NCBI RefSeq assembly: GCF_014127285.1
Contig: NZ_CP059901.1
Location: forward strand, 2,666,001 to 2,730,000
Source of the DNA: Mumia sp. ZJ1417
GTDB taxonomy: Bacteria; Actinomycetota; Actinomycetes; Propionibacteriales; Nocardioidaceae
Reading direction: 5' to 3'
DNA: 64,000 nucleotides
A program made the position numbers and the translations under genes. Positions 19,155-27,272 of this stretch are shown piece by piece (the first letter of the stretch is position 1; every line of letters begins with the position of its first letter). Under the pieces are notes generated by a model. The model did not search any database. It was not told the origin of the DNA and saw only the letters and a program-made list of their open reading frames with translations.

Positions 19155-19757
19155 TCAGCTCACGGGCCAGGAGACCGGCTTCGAGAGGTCGTCGGTCCGC
19201 AGCTGCACGGAGCTCAGCGTGGCGCCCTGTGGGACGAGCAGCACGAAGCACGCCTTCGCGGTCGCGCCTGCGTCGAACGTCTTCGGCAAAGCACCACCGG
19301 GGCAGCGTGTGAACGGCTCCCCCGCGAACGTCGTCGGCGGGAAGAACGTCTTCGTCGAGTCGAACCCGTACACGGGGACCGCCGCGCCGCCGAGCGGGTC
19401 GGGACCGTCGTTACGGAGGTCCAGCGACACGTAGTAGGGCGTTGAGGCCGCGGACGCGGGATCGAGGACGTAGCCCGAGAGGTCGCTCGCCTTGCCCGGC
19501 TTCACCGAGGCGACCGTCACAGTGAGCGCACTGGCCGCCTCACCCACCGGATAGCCGACCGTCGCTGGCTTGCCGACCGCGACCTCGGTGCCGGCCTCGG
19601 TCAGCGTCACGCCCTCCGGGACGTCGACGGCCGACGTGCCCTCGGACGCGCCCTTCGCAGGCTCCTCGTCGCCGCCGCTGCACCCACCGAGCACGAGTGC
19701 CGTCGCACCGGCCAGCGCGACGAACGCCGCGCGCCGGCCCGTACGAGGCGCCCTCAT
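19155..19757 (-). CDS. Putative secreted lipoprotein, function unknown
   Basis: A 200-residue protein with a twin-arginine-like basic start, a hydrophobic stretch and a lipobox LGGC (Cys26), then a Gly/Asp/Glu-rich linker and a beta-rich domain with two cysteines (FTRCPGG and KACFVLL). The fold looks like the immunoglobulin-like domain of DUF4352-type lipoproteins: [16 protein letters not shown] in the middle and a final strand near PVSWPV. Its ATG overlaps the glyS stop (ATGA at 19757-19754), so it is translationally coupled to glycyl-tRNA synthetase. This pairing is unexpected and may only reflect readthrough expression. Confidence 0.8.
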   Translation of the reverse strand: MRAPRTGRRAAFVALAGATALVLGGCSGGDEEPAKGASEGTSAVDVPEGVTLTEAGTEVAVGKPATVGYPVGEAASALTVTVASVKPGKASDLSGYVLDPASAASTPYYVSLDLRNDGPDPLGGAAVPVYGFDSTKTFFPPTTFAGEPFTRCPGGALPKTFDAGATAKACFVLLVPQGATLSSVQLRTDDLSKPVSWPVS

Positions 19758-21142
19758 GCGCCGATCAGACGCGTAGCGAGGTAGGCCGTGACCTGGTCAA
19801 GGGCCACCCGCTCCTGCGTCATCGTGTCGCGCTCGCGGATCGTCACCGCGTTGTCGTCGAGGGTGTCGAAGTCGACCGTGATGCAGAACGGCGTGCCGAT
19901 CTCGTCCTGACGGCGGTAGCGGCGGCCGATCGCACCGGCGTCGTCGAAGTCGACGTTCCACGACTGGCGCAGCTCGGCGGCCAGGTCGCGCGCGGCCGGG
20001 CTGAGGCGCTCGTTGCGCGACAGCGGAAGCACCGCGGCCTTGATCGGCGCCAGGCGCGGGTCGAGCGCGAGCACCGTGCGCTTGTCGACGCCGCCCTTGG
20101 CGTTGGGGGCCTCGTCCTCGCGGTAGGCGTCGACGAGGAACGCCATCAGCGAACGGTTGACGCCGGCCGCGGGCTCGATGACGTACGGGGTCCAGCGCTC
20201 GCCGAGCTCCTGGTCGAAGTACGTGAGGTCGTTGCCCGAGTGCTTGGAGTGCGTGCCGAGGTCGAAGTCGGTGCGGTTGGCGACGCCCTCGAGCTCACCC
20301 CACTCCGAGCCGGCGAAGCGGAACCGGTACTCGATGTCGACGGTGCGCTTGGAGTAGTGCGAGAGCTTCTCCTGCGGGTGCTCGTACAGACGCAGGTTGT
20401 CGGCGGACACACCGAGGTCGGTGTACCAGCGCATGCGCTCGTCGATCCAGTACTGGTGCCACTCCTCGTCGGTGCCGGGCTTGACGAAGAACTCCATCTC
20501 CATCTGCTCGAACTCACGGGTGCGGAAGATGAAGTTGCCGGGCGTGATCTCGTTGCGGAAGGACTTGCCCATCTGCGCGATGCCGAACGGCGGCTTCTTG
20601 CGCGCGGCGGCCATCACGAGCGCGAAGTTGACGAAGATGCCCTGAGCGGTCTCCGGGCGGAGGTAGTGCATGCCCTCCTCGGAGTCGACCGGGCCGAGGA
20701 AGGTCTTGAGCAGGCCAGAGAACTGGCGCGGCTCGGTCCACTGGCCACGCGTGCCGCAGTGCGGGCAGACGACGTCGGACATCGCGACGTCGTCGGGATC
20801 GGCGATGCCCTTCTTCTCCGCGTACGCCTCCTGGAGGTGGTCCTGGCGGAAGCGCTTGTGGCAGTGCTGGCACTCGATCAGCGGGTCGGTGAACACGTCG
20901 ACGTGGCCGGAGGCCTCCCACACCTTGCGGGGCAGGATCACCGAGGAGTCGAGGCCGACGACGTCGTCACGGCGCTGCACCATCGCACGCCACCACTGGC
21001 GCTTGATGTTCTCCTTGAGCTCGACGCCCAGCGGACCGTAGTCCCAGGCGGAGCGGGTGCCTCCGTAGATCTCACCGCTGGGGAAGACGAACCCCCGGCG
21101 CTTCGAGAGGCTGACGACGTTGTCGATGACGGAGGCAGGCAC
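19754..21142 (-). CDS. glyS: Glycyl-tRNA synthetase (dimeric type)
   Basis: Class II synthetase charging tRNA-Gly. 462 residues, the bacterial alpha-2 form. Seen: N-terminal [12 protein letters not shown] and [11 protein letters not shown], a zinc-like pair CQHC and CPHC, motif 2 [24 protein letters not shown], motif 3 with [10 protein letters not shown], and the C-terminal anticodon-binding domain from about 360. GTG start at 21142. No T-box leader is seen upstream, and the preceding spacer holds only the palindromic repeat. Confidence 0.97.
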   Translation of the reverse strand: MPASVIDNVVSLSKRRGFVFPSGEIYGGTRSAWDYGPLGVELKENIKRQWWRAMVQRRDDVVGLDSSVILPRKVWEASGHVDVFTDPLIECQHCHKRFRQDHLQEAYAEKKGIADPDDVAMSDVVCPHCGTRGQWTEPRQFSGLLKTFLGPVDSEEGMHYLRPETAQGIFVNFALVMAAARKKPPFGIAQMGKSFRNEITPGNFIFRTREFEQMEMEFFVKPGTDEEWHQYWIDERMRWYTDLGVSADNLRLYEHPQEKLSHYSKRTVDIEYRFRFAGSEWGELEGVANRTDFDLGTHSKHSGNDLTYFDQELGERWTPYVIEPAAGVNRSLMAFLVDAYREDEAPNAKGGVDKRTVLALDPRLAPIKAAVLPLSRNERLSPAARDLAAELRQSWNVDFDDAGAIGRRYRRQDEIGTPFCITVDFDTLDDNAVTIRERDTMTQERVALDQVTAYLATRLIGA

Positions 21143-21260
21143 GAGAGAACTCGCTTTCCGGCTGGGTGTCGGCGGGCATCGGCGGCGCGCCGTGGCGTGC
21201 CGCGCCCGAGTGGGTCGGTCCAGGCTACCGGACGCCCTCGGGGGGCAGAGTGACCCCGCG

Positions 21261-21310
21261 GTTTCGACCCCGCTGGTCGAGACCCCCCGATGGTCGAGCC
21301 TGTCGAGACC
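21261..21310. repeat. Second locus of the TGGTCGAGCCTGTCGAGACC palindromic repeat
   Basis: A truncated unit (GTTTCGACC then TGGTCGAGACC, 21261-21284) and a full right arm (21291-21310) between the aldo/keto reductase stop and the glyS promoter. Same family as 281-382. The last arm ends one base before the reductase stop codon, as at smc. Confidence 0.75.
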
Positions 21311-21311
21311 C

Positions 21312-22304
21312 CTACTCCCGACCCGCCGACACCCACGTCGGATCGGCCGACCGACCGCCCACGACCGCAGCGGACACCTCGTCCAGCGTCGCCATCATGT
21401 CGGCATCGAGCCGTACGGCCAGCGCGCCGAGGTTCTCATCGACCCGCTCAGCCCTGCGCGTGCCGGGGATCGGCACGACGGGCAGGCCCCACCGCTCTGC
21501 CTGCGCGTGGACCCACGCCAACGCCACCTGCGCCGGCGTCGCGCCCATCTCGCCCGCCACCCGGCGTACGGTCTCGACCACGACCTGGTTGGCGTCGAGG
21601 TTGCTGGCGTCGAAGCGCGGGAAGGTCCGGCGCATGTCACCCTCGGGGATCGCTGTCCCGACCGAGCCGGCGAGGAAGCCCCGCCCCAGCGGCGAGTACG
21701 GGACGAAGCCGACCCCGAGCTCGGCGGCGGCGGGCACGACGTGACGCTCGACGTCGCGACTCCAGATCGACCACTCGCTCTGCACGGCCGCGATCGGGTG
21801 CACGGCGTGCGCGCGACGCAGCTCGTCGGCCGTGACCTCCGAGACTCCGAGGTGGCGGACCTTGCCGTCCGCGACGAGCTCGGCCATCGCGCCGACCGTC
21901 TCCTCGATCTCGACCTGGGTGTCGACCCGGTGGAGGTAGTACAGGTCGATCACGTCGGTGTCGAGCCGCCGCAGCGACTCCTCGGCGCACTCGCGGACAT
22001 ACGGGGCGTCACCACGCGCGGCACGCTCGCCGACGCGGATGTTGCCGGCGACCCCGAACTTCGTCGCGACCTGCACCTGGCCCGGGCGGCTCGCGAGTAG
22101 CCGGCCGACGAGCTCCTCGTTGGTTCCGTTGCCGTACACGTTCGCCGTGTCGACGAACGTGACCCCGACGTCGACGGCGTGCTCCAGCGTCGCGAGGGCG
22201 CTCTCGGGGTCGGTTCCGCCGTACACCGTCGTCAGCGCCATCGCGCCGAAACCTTGCGGGCTGGTGCGCAGCCCGTCTCCCAGGATGATGTCGTTCACGC
22301 TCAT
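21312..22304 (-). CDS. Aldo/keto reductase
   Basis: A 330-residue NADPH-dependent oxidoreductase with a TIM-barrel fold, similar to YajO/perakine-reductase-type members. Seen: [13 protein letters not shown] near the N-terminus, catalytic Asp/Tyr in [11 protein letters not shown], Lys in ATKFGV, His in DLYYLHRVD, and the cofactor segment [20 protein letters not shown] 22304 is chosen; a TTG 12 nt upstream is possible. No Shine-Dalgarno or leaderless -10 is obvious. Physiological substrate unknown. Confidence 0.9.
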   Translation of the reverse strand: MSVNDIILGDGLRTSPQGFGAMALTTVYGGTDPESALATLEHAVDVGVTFVDTANVYGNGTNEELVGRLLASRPGQVQVATKFGVAGNIRVGERAARGDAPYVRECAEESLRRLDTDVIDLYYLHRVDTQVEIEETVGAMAELVADGKVRHLGVSEVTADELRRAHAVHPIAAVQSEWSIWSRDVERHVVPAAAELGVGFVPYSPLGRGFLAGSVGTAIPEGDMRRTFPRFDASNLDANQVVVETVRRVAGEMGATPAQVALAWVHAQAERWGLPVVPIPGTRRAERVDENLGALAVRLDADMMATLDEVSAAVVGGRSADPTWVSAGRE

Positions 22305-22343
22305 ACCGACACCCAAGATGTGACGCCGCTCACCTATTCCCTC

Positions 22344-22658
22344 TCAACGGCGCGCCGTCGGGTCGTCGTCGACGACATCCTCGTACGCATCGGTGTAGGC
22401 GCTCGGCTCCTCCAACGCGTGGGCGTACGGCCGCGCGGCCGCGACTTTGACGTCGTACGAGGACAGCGCACGGCGGTAGGCGCCGACGTTCTCCCACCGG
22501 GTGGTGAGCGTCCACAGGGTCGGGTCGTCCAGGTTGCGTCCGGCGAAGCCGTGGACGTAGCCGGGACGAGCGGCGAGCGCGTCGACCACGGCGCGGAGCT
22601 CGGCGGCGAAGGCGTCGGCTCGCTCGGAAGGGGCGCGGAAACGCGTGATGACCAGCAC
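22344..22658 (-). CDS. Antibiotic biosynthesis monooxygenase (ABM) domain protein
   Basis: A 104-residue single-domain alpha/beta ferredoxin-like protein. The pattern is MLVITRFRAP, then a helix with ELRAVVDALAARPGYVHG, then TLTTRWENVGAYRRAL, as in small ABM/quinol monooxygenases and heme-degrading relatives. Asn and Trp of the usual active-site pattern are present in RWENVGAYR. The GTG start at 22658 lies 6 nt after TAGGCT (minus strand), so a leaderless mRNA is likely. Function in this organism unknown. Confidence 0.75.
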   Translation of the reverse strand: MLVITRFRAPSERADAFAAELRAVVDALAARPGYVHGFAGRNLDDPTLWTLTTRWENVGAYRRALSSYDVKVAAARPYAHALEEPSAYTDAYEDVVDDDPTARR

Positions 22659-22705
22659 GCGCGCAGCCTAGTGGCGCCCCGGGCCCGTACGGCAGGATGG
22701 CGGCC

Positions 22706-22969
22706 ATGAGCGATCCGTACGAGCGCATGCTGATGTCTCGCGGCGCGCGCGTCGCTGTCCCGGTCGTGGCGGCCGTGCTGCTCATCACCGGCTTGGCTGC
22801 CACGCCGTGGATCGGCATCCCCGCGCTGCTCGTCCTCGTCGCCTTCGTGGGTTGGATGGCATACCGGTCCCCCGACCCGACGTCCGGCCTCGCGCGACTC
22901 CGCCTCCTCGTGGTCGGCATCCTCGTCGCCGTGGCCGTCGGGCGCTTCCTCACCGCCGTGCTGGGCTGA
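22706..22969 (+). CDS. Small membrane protein of unknown function
   Basis: 87 residues with a short cytosolic start (MSDPYERMLMSRGAR) and about three hydrophobic segments (about 16-30, 32-49, 64-85), so probably integral to the membrane. The ATG at 22706 has AGGATGG upstream; an ATG 9 nt earlier is possible. Similar short hydrophobic genes occur in actinomycetes without known role. It stands alone between a divergent ABM gene and the zinc operon. Confidence 0.65.
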   Translation: MSDPYERMLMSRGARVAVPVVAAVLLITGLAATPWIGIPALLVLVAFVGWMAYRSPDPTSGLARLRLLVVGILVAVAVGRFLTAVLG

Positions 22970-23034
22970 GACCGGTCTTTTAGGGGGCGATGACCAGCTC
23001 GGCGATCACGATGAGCCATGCCACGGCAAACTGA

Positions 23035-23053
23035 TTTGAGAATGATTCCCAAA
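23035..23053. promoter_or_regulatory. Zur box of the zinc-uptake operon
   Basis: TTTGAGAATGATTCCCAAA is a dyad around G23044 (TTTGnGAAT paired with ATTCnCAAA) with the GAATGATTC core typical of Fur/Zur operators. It sits just upstream of the -10 TAATCT, so zinc-loaded Zur would block RNA polymerase. The operon encodes Zur itself. Confidence 0.85.
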
Positions 23054-23058
23054 TGCAA

Positions 23059-23064
23059 TAATCT
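23059..23064 (+). promoter_or_regulatory. -10 element of the znuA-znuC-znuB-zur operon
   Basis: TAATCT, 6 nt before the znuA ATG. The transcript is therefore predicted to start at or next to the ATG. Confidence 0.65.
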
Positions 23065-23070
23065 GCCGTC

Positions 23071-24048
23071 ATGCCTCGCCCCTCCTCGCTGCGTCGGACT
23101 CTGCGCCGCCCCCTGGCCGTGCTCGCCGTCGCCCCGCTCGCTCTCGTCCTCGCGGCCTGCGGCTCCGACGGCGGCGGCTCCGGCGACGCGGTGCGCGTGA
23201 CCGCTGCGGCGTACCCGTTTGCGTACGCGGCGGAGCGGATCGGGGGCACGATGGTGGACGTGGACAACCTGACCAGCCCCGGCGTCGAGCCTCACGACGC
23301 CGAGCTGACTCCACGCCAGCTCGGCGAGATCCGCGACTCCGACCTCGTCGTCTATCTCGACGACTTCCAGCCGCAGGTCAACGACGCGATCGACCAGGCC
23401 GAGCTCGACGCCGACGCGCTCCTCGACGTCGCCGACGTGGTCGACCTGCTCGACGCCTCCGACGACGGCCACACGCACATCGAGGGCGAGGAGCCCGGCC
23501 ACGCCGAGGAGGACCACGACCACAGCGCCACCGACCCGCACGTGTGGCTCGACCCGAAGCGCATGGCGGCGATCGCCGACGCCGTGGCCGACCGCCTCGC
23601 CGAGATCGACCCGGACAACGCCGAGGCCTACCGCGAGAACGCCGACGCGTTCGACGCCGAGCTGACCGCGATCGACACGGACTTCCGTACCGGCCTCGCG
23701 CAGTGCGAGACGCGCACGTTCGTCACCAGCCACGCCGCGTTCGGCTACCTCGCCGACGCGTACGACCTCGAGCAGATTGCGATCGCAGGGATCGAGCCCA
23801 ACACGGAGCCGTCGACCCAGCAGCTCGCCGAGATCATCGAGCTCGTGAAGTCCGAGGGCATCACGACCGTATTCACCGAGGAGCTCACGAGCCCCCGTAC
23901 GGCCGACACGATCGCCCGCGAAGCCGGCGTCGCGACCGCTATCCTCTCCCCGATCGAGGGGCTGAGCGACGCGACCGAGGACGAGACCTACCTCTCGCTC
24001 ATGCGGCAGAACCTCGCCGCTCTCCAGAAGGCGAACCGCTGCTCATGA
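23071..24048 (+). CDS. znuA: Zinc ABC transporter substrate-binding lipoprotein
   Basis: A 325-residue cluster A-I metal-binding protein anchored by a lipobox LAAC (Cys30). Metal ligands: His75 in GVEPHDAEL, His157 in DPHVWLDP, His in TSHAAFGYL, and an acidic residue near the C-terminus (FTEELTSPRTA). A His/Asp/Glu-rich loop (about 133-151: HTH, GHAEEDHDHS) is the hallmark of zinc rather than manganese binding. It is the first gene of the zinc operon, behind a Zur box; the ATG lies 6 nt after the -10. Its stop overlaps the ATPase start. Confidence 0.95.
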   Translation: MPRPSSLRRTLRRPLAVLAVAPLALVLAACGSDGGGSGDAVRVTAAAYPFAYAAERIGGTMVDVDNLTSPGVEPHDAELTPRQLGEIRDSDLVVYLDDFQPQVNDAIDQAELDADALLDVADVVDLLDASDDGHTHIEGEEPGHAEEDHDHSATDPHVWLDPKRMAAIADAVADRLAEIDPDNAEAYRENADAFDAELTAIDTDFRTGLAQCETRTFVTSHAAFGYLADAYDLEQIAIAGIEPNTEPSTQQLAEIIELVKSEGITTVFTEELTSPRTADTIAREAGVATAILSPIEGLSDATEDETYLSLMRQNLAALQKANRCS

Positions 24049-24830
24049 CCGACGCCGCACCACTGGCGGTCCACGACCTCCATGTCTCCCTCGCCGGGCG
24101 CGAGGTGGTCCGCGGAGTGTCGCTGACCGTCGCGCCGGGTGAGTTCGTCGTGCTCCTGGGCAGCAACGGCTCGGGCAAGACGACGCTGATGCGAGCGGCG
24201 ATGGGCGTGATCCCGGTCGCCGCCGGCGAGGTGCGGCTGTTCGGGGCGCCGCTGCGCCGGTTCCGCCAGCACCAGCGCATCGGCTATGTCCCGCAGCGCT
24301 CCACGGCTGCCGCCGGCGTGCCGTCGACGGTGCACGAGGTCGTGATGAGTGGCCGCCTCTCGCGCCGACCGGTCGTGGGCCTCGCCTCGCGAGACGACAA
24401 GGCCGCCGTCGCCGAGGCCCTCGCGCTCGTCGACCTCGTCGAGTACGCCGGGTCGCCCGCGGCCGAGCTGTCGGGCGGCCAGCAGCAGCGGGTCATGATC
24501 GCGCGCGGTCTCGCATCGCGCCCCGACCTGCTCGTGCTGGACGAGCCGACCGCGGGCGTCGACGCACGCAGCCAGGTCGCGCTCGCGGACCTCTTTGCCC
24601 GCCTGCTCGGCGAAGGCCGCGCGATCTTCATGGTCGCCCACGAGCTCGGCCCGTTCGAGCCGATGATCGACCGCGCCGTGGTGCTGCGCGACGGACGCGT
24701 CGCCTATGACGGCCCGTGCTCGGGCGGCAACCTCGCCGCCGAGGCCGAGCCCCACAACCAGCACCACCCCCACCTCGTGCTCCCTACGCACCACGTGGGC
24801 ATCGAGGAGTCAGGAGCGTGGCCGACGTGA
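24045..24830 (+). CDS. znuC: Zinc ABC transporter ATP-binding protein with histidine-rich tail
   Basis: A 261-residue ATPase of the zinc importer. Walker A GSNGSGKT at 39-46, Q-loop GYVPQRS, signature LSGGQQQR, Walker B LLVLDEPTAGVD, switch His in VAHELG. Beyond the ATPase core the C-terminus carries HNQHHPH and THH, a His cluster likely to bind zinc in the cytosol, perhaps sensing or buffering (inference). ATG 24045 overlaps the znuA stop, and the 3' end overlaps znuB. Confidence 0.93.
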   Translation: MTDAAPLAVHDLHVSLAGREVVRGVSLTVAPGEFVVLLGSNGSGKTTLMRAAMGVIPVAAGEVRLFGAPLRRFRQHQRIGYVPQRSTAAAGVPSTVHEVVMSGRLSRRPVVGLASRDDKAAVAEALALVDLVEYAGSPAAELSGGQQQRVMIARGLASRPDLLVLDEPTAGVDARSQVALADLFARLLGEGRAIFMVAHELGPFEPMIDRAVVLRDGRVAYDGPCSGGNLAAEAEPHNQHHPHLVLPTHHVGIEESGAWPT

Positions 24831-25681
24831 ACGAGATCCTCTCGTACGACTTCATGCAGATGGCGCTGCTCGCTGCGCTGATCACCGGACTGACCGCACC
24901 CGCCATCGGGACGTACCTGGTCCAGCGCCGTCTCGCCCTGCTCGGCGACGGCATCGGCCACATCGCCCTCACCGGGGTCGCGGCTGGACTGCTCACCAAC
25001 ACGCAGCCGCTCGTGACCGCCGTGATCGTGAGCATCATCGGCGCCGTCGCGATCGAGCTCATGCGTACGTACGGCCGCACCAGCGGCGACGTCGCGCTGG
25101 CGCTGCTCTTCTACGGCGGGATCGCCGGCGGCGTCATGCTCACGAACCTCGCCGGCGGCTCGGCGGCGACGCTCAACAGATATCTGTTCGGCTCGATCAC
25201 GACCATCGACAGCACCGACCTCACGATCGTGGTGGTCCTGGGTGCGGTGGTGATGCTGCTGTCCGCGGGCCTGTCGCCGCAGCTGTTCGCCGTGTGCCAG
25301 GACGAGGAGCACGCCCGGGTGTCCGGCGTGCCGGTACGGGCGTACGCGCTACTCATCGCCGTGCTCGCGGCCGTCACCGTCACGGTCTCGATGCGCACCG
25401 TCGGCCTGCTGCTCGTCTCGGCGCTGATGGTCGTCCCGGTCGCGGCGGCGCAGCAGGTCACCCGCAGCTTCCGTGGCACGTTCGTCCTGGCGATGGTGAT
25501 CGGCACCTTCGCCGCCGTCGCCGGCGTGCTCGGCAGCTACCAGATCAACACGCAACCGGGCCCGACGATCGTCATCGTGGCGCTCGCGGTGTTCCTCGCG
25601 GTGGCGCCTCTCGGCCATCTCGTACGCTCGCACCGACGGCGCGAGACGCCCGTCCCGGTGCCCGTGGAGGAGGCAGCATGA
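24827..25681 (+). CDS. znuB: Zinc ABC transporter permease
   Basis: A 284-residue membrane protein of the ABC-3 family (ZnuB/AztB) with about eight hydrophobic helices. Conserved parts: YDFMQMALLAALITGLTAPAIG at the N-terminus, LLGDGIGHIALTGVA, and the AQQVTRSF loop. GTG at 24827 gives the typical start VNEILSYDFMQ and a 4-nt overlap with znuC; a GTG at 24818 is the alternative. The stop overlaps the ATG of zur. Confidence 0.93.
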   Translation: MNEILSYDFMQMALLAALITGLTAPAIGTYLVQRRLALLGDGIGHIALTGVAAGLLTNTQPLVTAVIVSIIGAVAIELMRTYGRTSGDVALALLFYGGIAGGVMLTNLAGGSAATLNRYLFGSITTIDSTDLTIVVVLGAVVMLLSAGLSPQLFAVCQDEEHARVSGVPVRAYALLIAVLAAVTVTVSMRTVGLLLVSALMVVPVAAAQQVTRSFRGTFVLAMVIGTFAAVAGVLGSYQINTQPGPTIVIVALAVFLAVAPLGHLVRSHRRRETPVPVPVEEAA

Positions 25682-26070
25682 CCGAGACCCCCGTCCGTAC
25701 GACCCGCCAGCGCCGTGCGGTGGCCGCGGTGATGGACGACCTCGACGGCTTCGCGAGCGCCCGCGAGATCCACGACGCGCTGCGCGACCGCGGCGAGTCG
25801 GTCGGGCTGTCGACGGTCTACCGCAACCTCCAGGCCCTCGCCGACGCCGACGAGGTCGACCAGCTGCGCAGCGACGACGGCGAGACGCTCTATCGCCGCT
25901 GCCGTACCGACCACCACCATCACCACCTCGTGTGCCGCGAGTGCGGACGCACCGCGGAGGTCCAGGGCCCGGCGCTGGAGAGGTGGGTCGAGCAGGTCGG
26001 CGCTGAGCACGGCTTCGGCCAGATGTCGCACACCCTCGAGATCTTCGGGACCTGTGACCGGTGTGGATGA
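25678..26070 (+). CDS. zur: Zinc-uptake repressor Zur (Fur family)
   Basis: A 130-residue zinc-dependent repressor. Winged helix (about 8-75, with SVGLSTVYRNLQAL as recognition helix), metal-sensing HHHHHLVCRECG (79-90), and structural zinc cysteines C86/C89 with C126/C129. Fur proteins for iron lack this exact His stretch, and the operon context (znuABC) makes Zur the clear choice. It is the fourth gene of its own target operon, giving negative feedback. ATG overlaps the znuB stop, and its own stop overlaps the following gene. Confidence 0.94.
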   Translation: MTETPVRTTRQRRAVAAVMDDLDGFASAREIHDALRDRGESVGLSTVYRNLQALADADEVDQLRSDDGETLYRRCRTDHHHHHLVCRECGRTAEVQGPALERWVEQVGAEHGFGQMSHTLEIFGTCDRCG

Positions 26071-26942
26071 TCCTCGACGAGGCCGACTGGCGGGCGCGGG
26101 CCGACGCGCATCGCGAGCGCGCCGAGCCGTACGTCGCGGGCCGGCTGGCGCGTCGTGGTCGCGGTGAGAAGCATCCGGTCGACGACTTCCTGTTCGAGTA
26201 CTACGGCTACAAGCCCGCGCGCCTGACTCGCTGGCATCCCGGCGTGGGGGTGCTGCTCGGGGGCGACGCCTCGGAGTACGCGGCGCTCGGGTCGTACCGC
26301 ACCGTCGACCTCCCCGAGGGCCGTACGGCCGTGGGGGCGGACGTGAGCCGCCTCGCCAGCCGCCGCGAGGGCATGGAGTGGATCCGCGGCCTGCTCGCGA
26401 TGACGGCCGGGCGCACGGCGCGGCTGGACTGCTTCGGGCTGCACGAGTGGGCGATGGTCTATCGGCAGACGCCCGACGAGGTACGCCACGCGGCATGGCC
26501 GCTGCGTCTCGGAGCGGACGGCACCGACGCCGTCGTCGAGTCGCACCAGCTGCGCTGCAGCCACGTCGACGCGTTCCGGTTCTTCACGCCCGACGCGGTG
26601 CCGCGCAATGCGCTCGCGCCGAGCCGCGAGACGCAGCGTGCGCTCGAGCAGCCCGGCTGCCTGCACGCCAACATGGACCTCTACAAGTGGGCGATGAAGC
26701 TCGTCCCGTACGGCGACTCCGACCTGCTGCTCGACTGCTTCGCGCTGGCCCGCGACGTGCGCGAGCTCGACATGCGCGCGGCGCCGTACGACCTCGCCGC
26801 GCTGGGCTACGAGCCCGTACGGATCGAGACGGCGGAGGGCAAGGCCGGGTACGTCCGGCTGCAGCGCGAGCACGCCGAGCGCGCCGCCGCCCTGCGCGTG
26901 CGACTCCTCGCGGACTACGACCGCGTCCTGGCCGCCGCCTGA
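26067..26942 (+). CDS. Conserved actinobacterial protein of unknown function, last gene of the zinc operon
   Basis: A 291-residue soluble protein without signal peptide. Recognisable conserved parts are RRGRGEKHPVDDFLFEYYGYKP, RWHPGVGVLLGG, and LDCFGLHEWAMVYR near the middle, followed by PGCLHANMDLYKWAMKL. Members are, to my recollection, sometimes labelled 3-methyladenine DNA glycosylase, but I see no catalytic motif supporting that. The start is set at ATG 26067 because it overlaps the zur stop (ATGA). This coupling suggests co-regulation by zinc. His and Cys residues are scattered (HEW, CSHVD, CLH), so a metal role is possible but unproven. Confidence 0.75.
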   Translation: MILDEADWRARADAHRERAEPYVAGRLARRGRGEKHPVDDFLFEYYGYKPARLTRWHPGVGVLLGGDASEYAALGSYRTVDLPEGRTAVGADVSRLASRREGMEWIRGLLAMTAGRTARLDCFGLHEWAMVYRQTPDEVRHAAWPLRLGADGTDAVVESHQLRCSHVDAFRFFTPDAVPRNALAPSRETQRALEQPGCLHANMDLYKWAMKLVPYGDSDLLLDCFALARDVRELDMRAAPYDLAALGYEPVRIETAEGKAGYVRLQREHAERAAALRVRLLADYDRVLAAA

Positions 26943-26955
26943 CCCCACCCCGCAA

Positions 26956-26999
26956 CGTCATACGAACGGTGGGTCCCGACCCTCAATTCGTATGACGTC
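26956..26999. terminator. Two-level palindrome after the zinc operon
   Basis: Outer arms ACGTCATACGAA (26956-26967) and its exact complement (26988-26999), inner arms GGGTC/GACCC with the same centre. No U-tract. It is 13 nt after the last stop of the operon and is the probable transcript end. Confidence 0.7.
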
Positions 27000-27272
27000 C
27001 CGGGTGGTACCCGCTGACCCCGAGACCGGGCGGGTGGAGAGCCGCCGTCTGCCCTCCACCCGCTCCGTCACCGCCCACGATGCCTGCTCGTACGGGGGTG
27101 GCGGAGGGTTGCGCTCACCGTGACCTCAACGCGACACGCGCCTTCTCGGCGTCCGAGACACCTGCACACGACCCTCGTGTCCGGATAAGGTCCTTCTTGT
27201 CACCTAACTTTATGCACTTAGTAGTACGTCTTGAAACGGATGCCTTGTCACCCCGGGGAGAAGCGAGGGCAC
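27000..27272. other. Intergenic region before the orphan ROK regulator
   Basis: No gene seen. It holds a 9-bp perfect hairpin (CGGGTGGAG at 27031-27039 with 27054-27062) and an AT-rich stretch at about 27195-27232 that should carry the promoter of the next gene. No convincing -35/-10 pair could be fixed. Confidence 0.5.
27204..27221. promoter_or_regulatory. Candidate operator of the orphan ROK regulator
   Basis: CTAACTTTATGCACTTAG is an imperfect dyad (CTAA/TTAG ends, T/A inside), 51 nt before the GTG start. It resembles the TTAG/CTAA half-sites of the operator at 4543-4565. Autoregulation is inferred. Confidence 0.35.

Noticed and set aside
21143-21311. T-box or other aminoacyl-tRNA leader before glyS
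   Set aside because: No T-box sequence, specifier loop or terminator; only the palindromic repeat is present.
22980-23072. 30-codon minus-strand frame ending FAVAWLIVIAELVIAP, divergent from and overlapping the znuA start
   Set aside because: Hydrophobic end looks protein-like, but it has no ribosome site and overlaps the Zur box and znuA promoter; may be a gene remnant, not supported as a gene.
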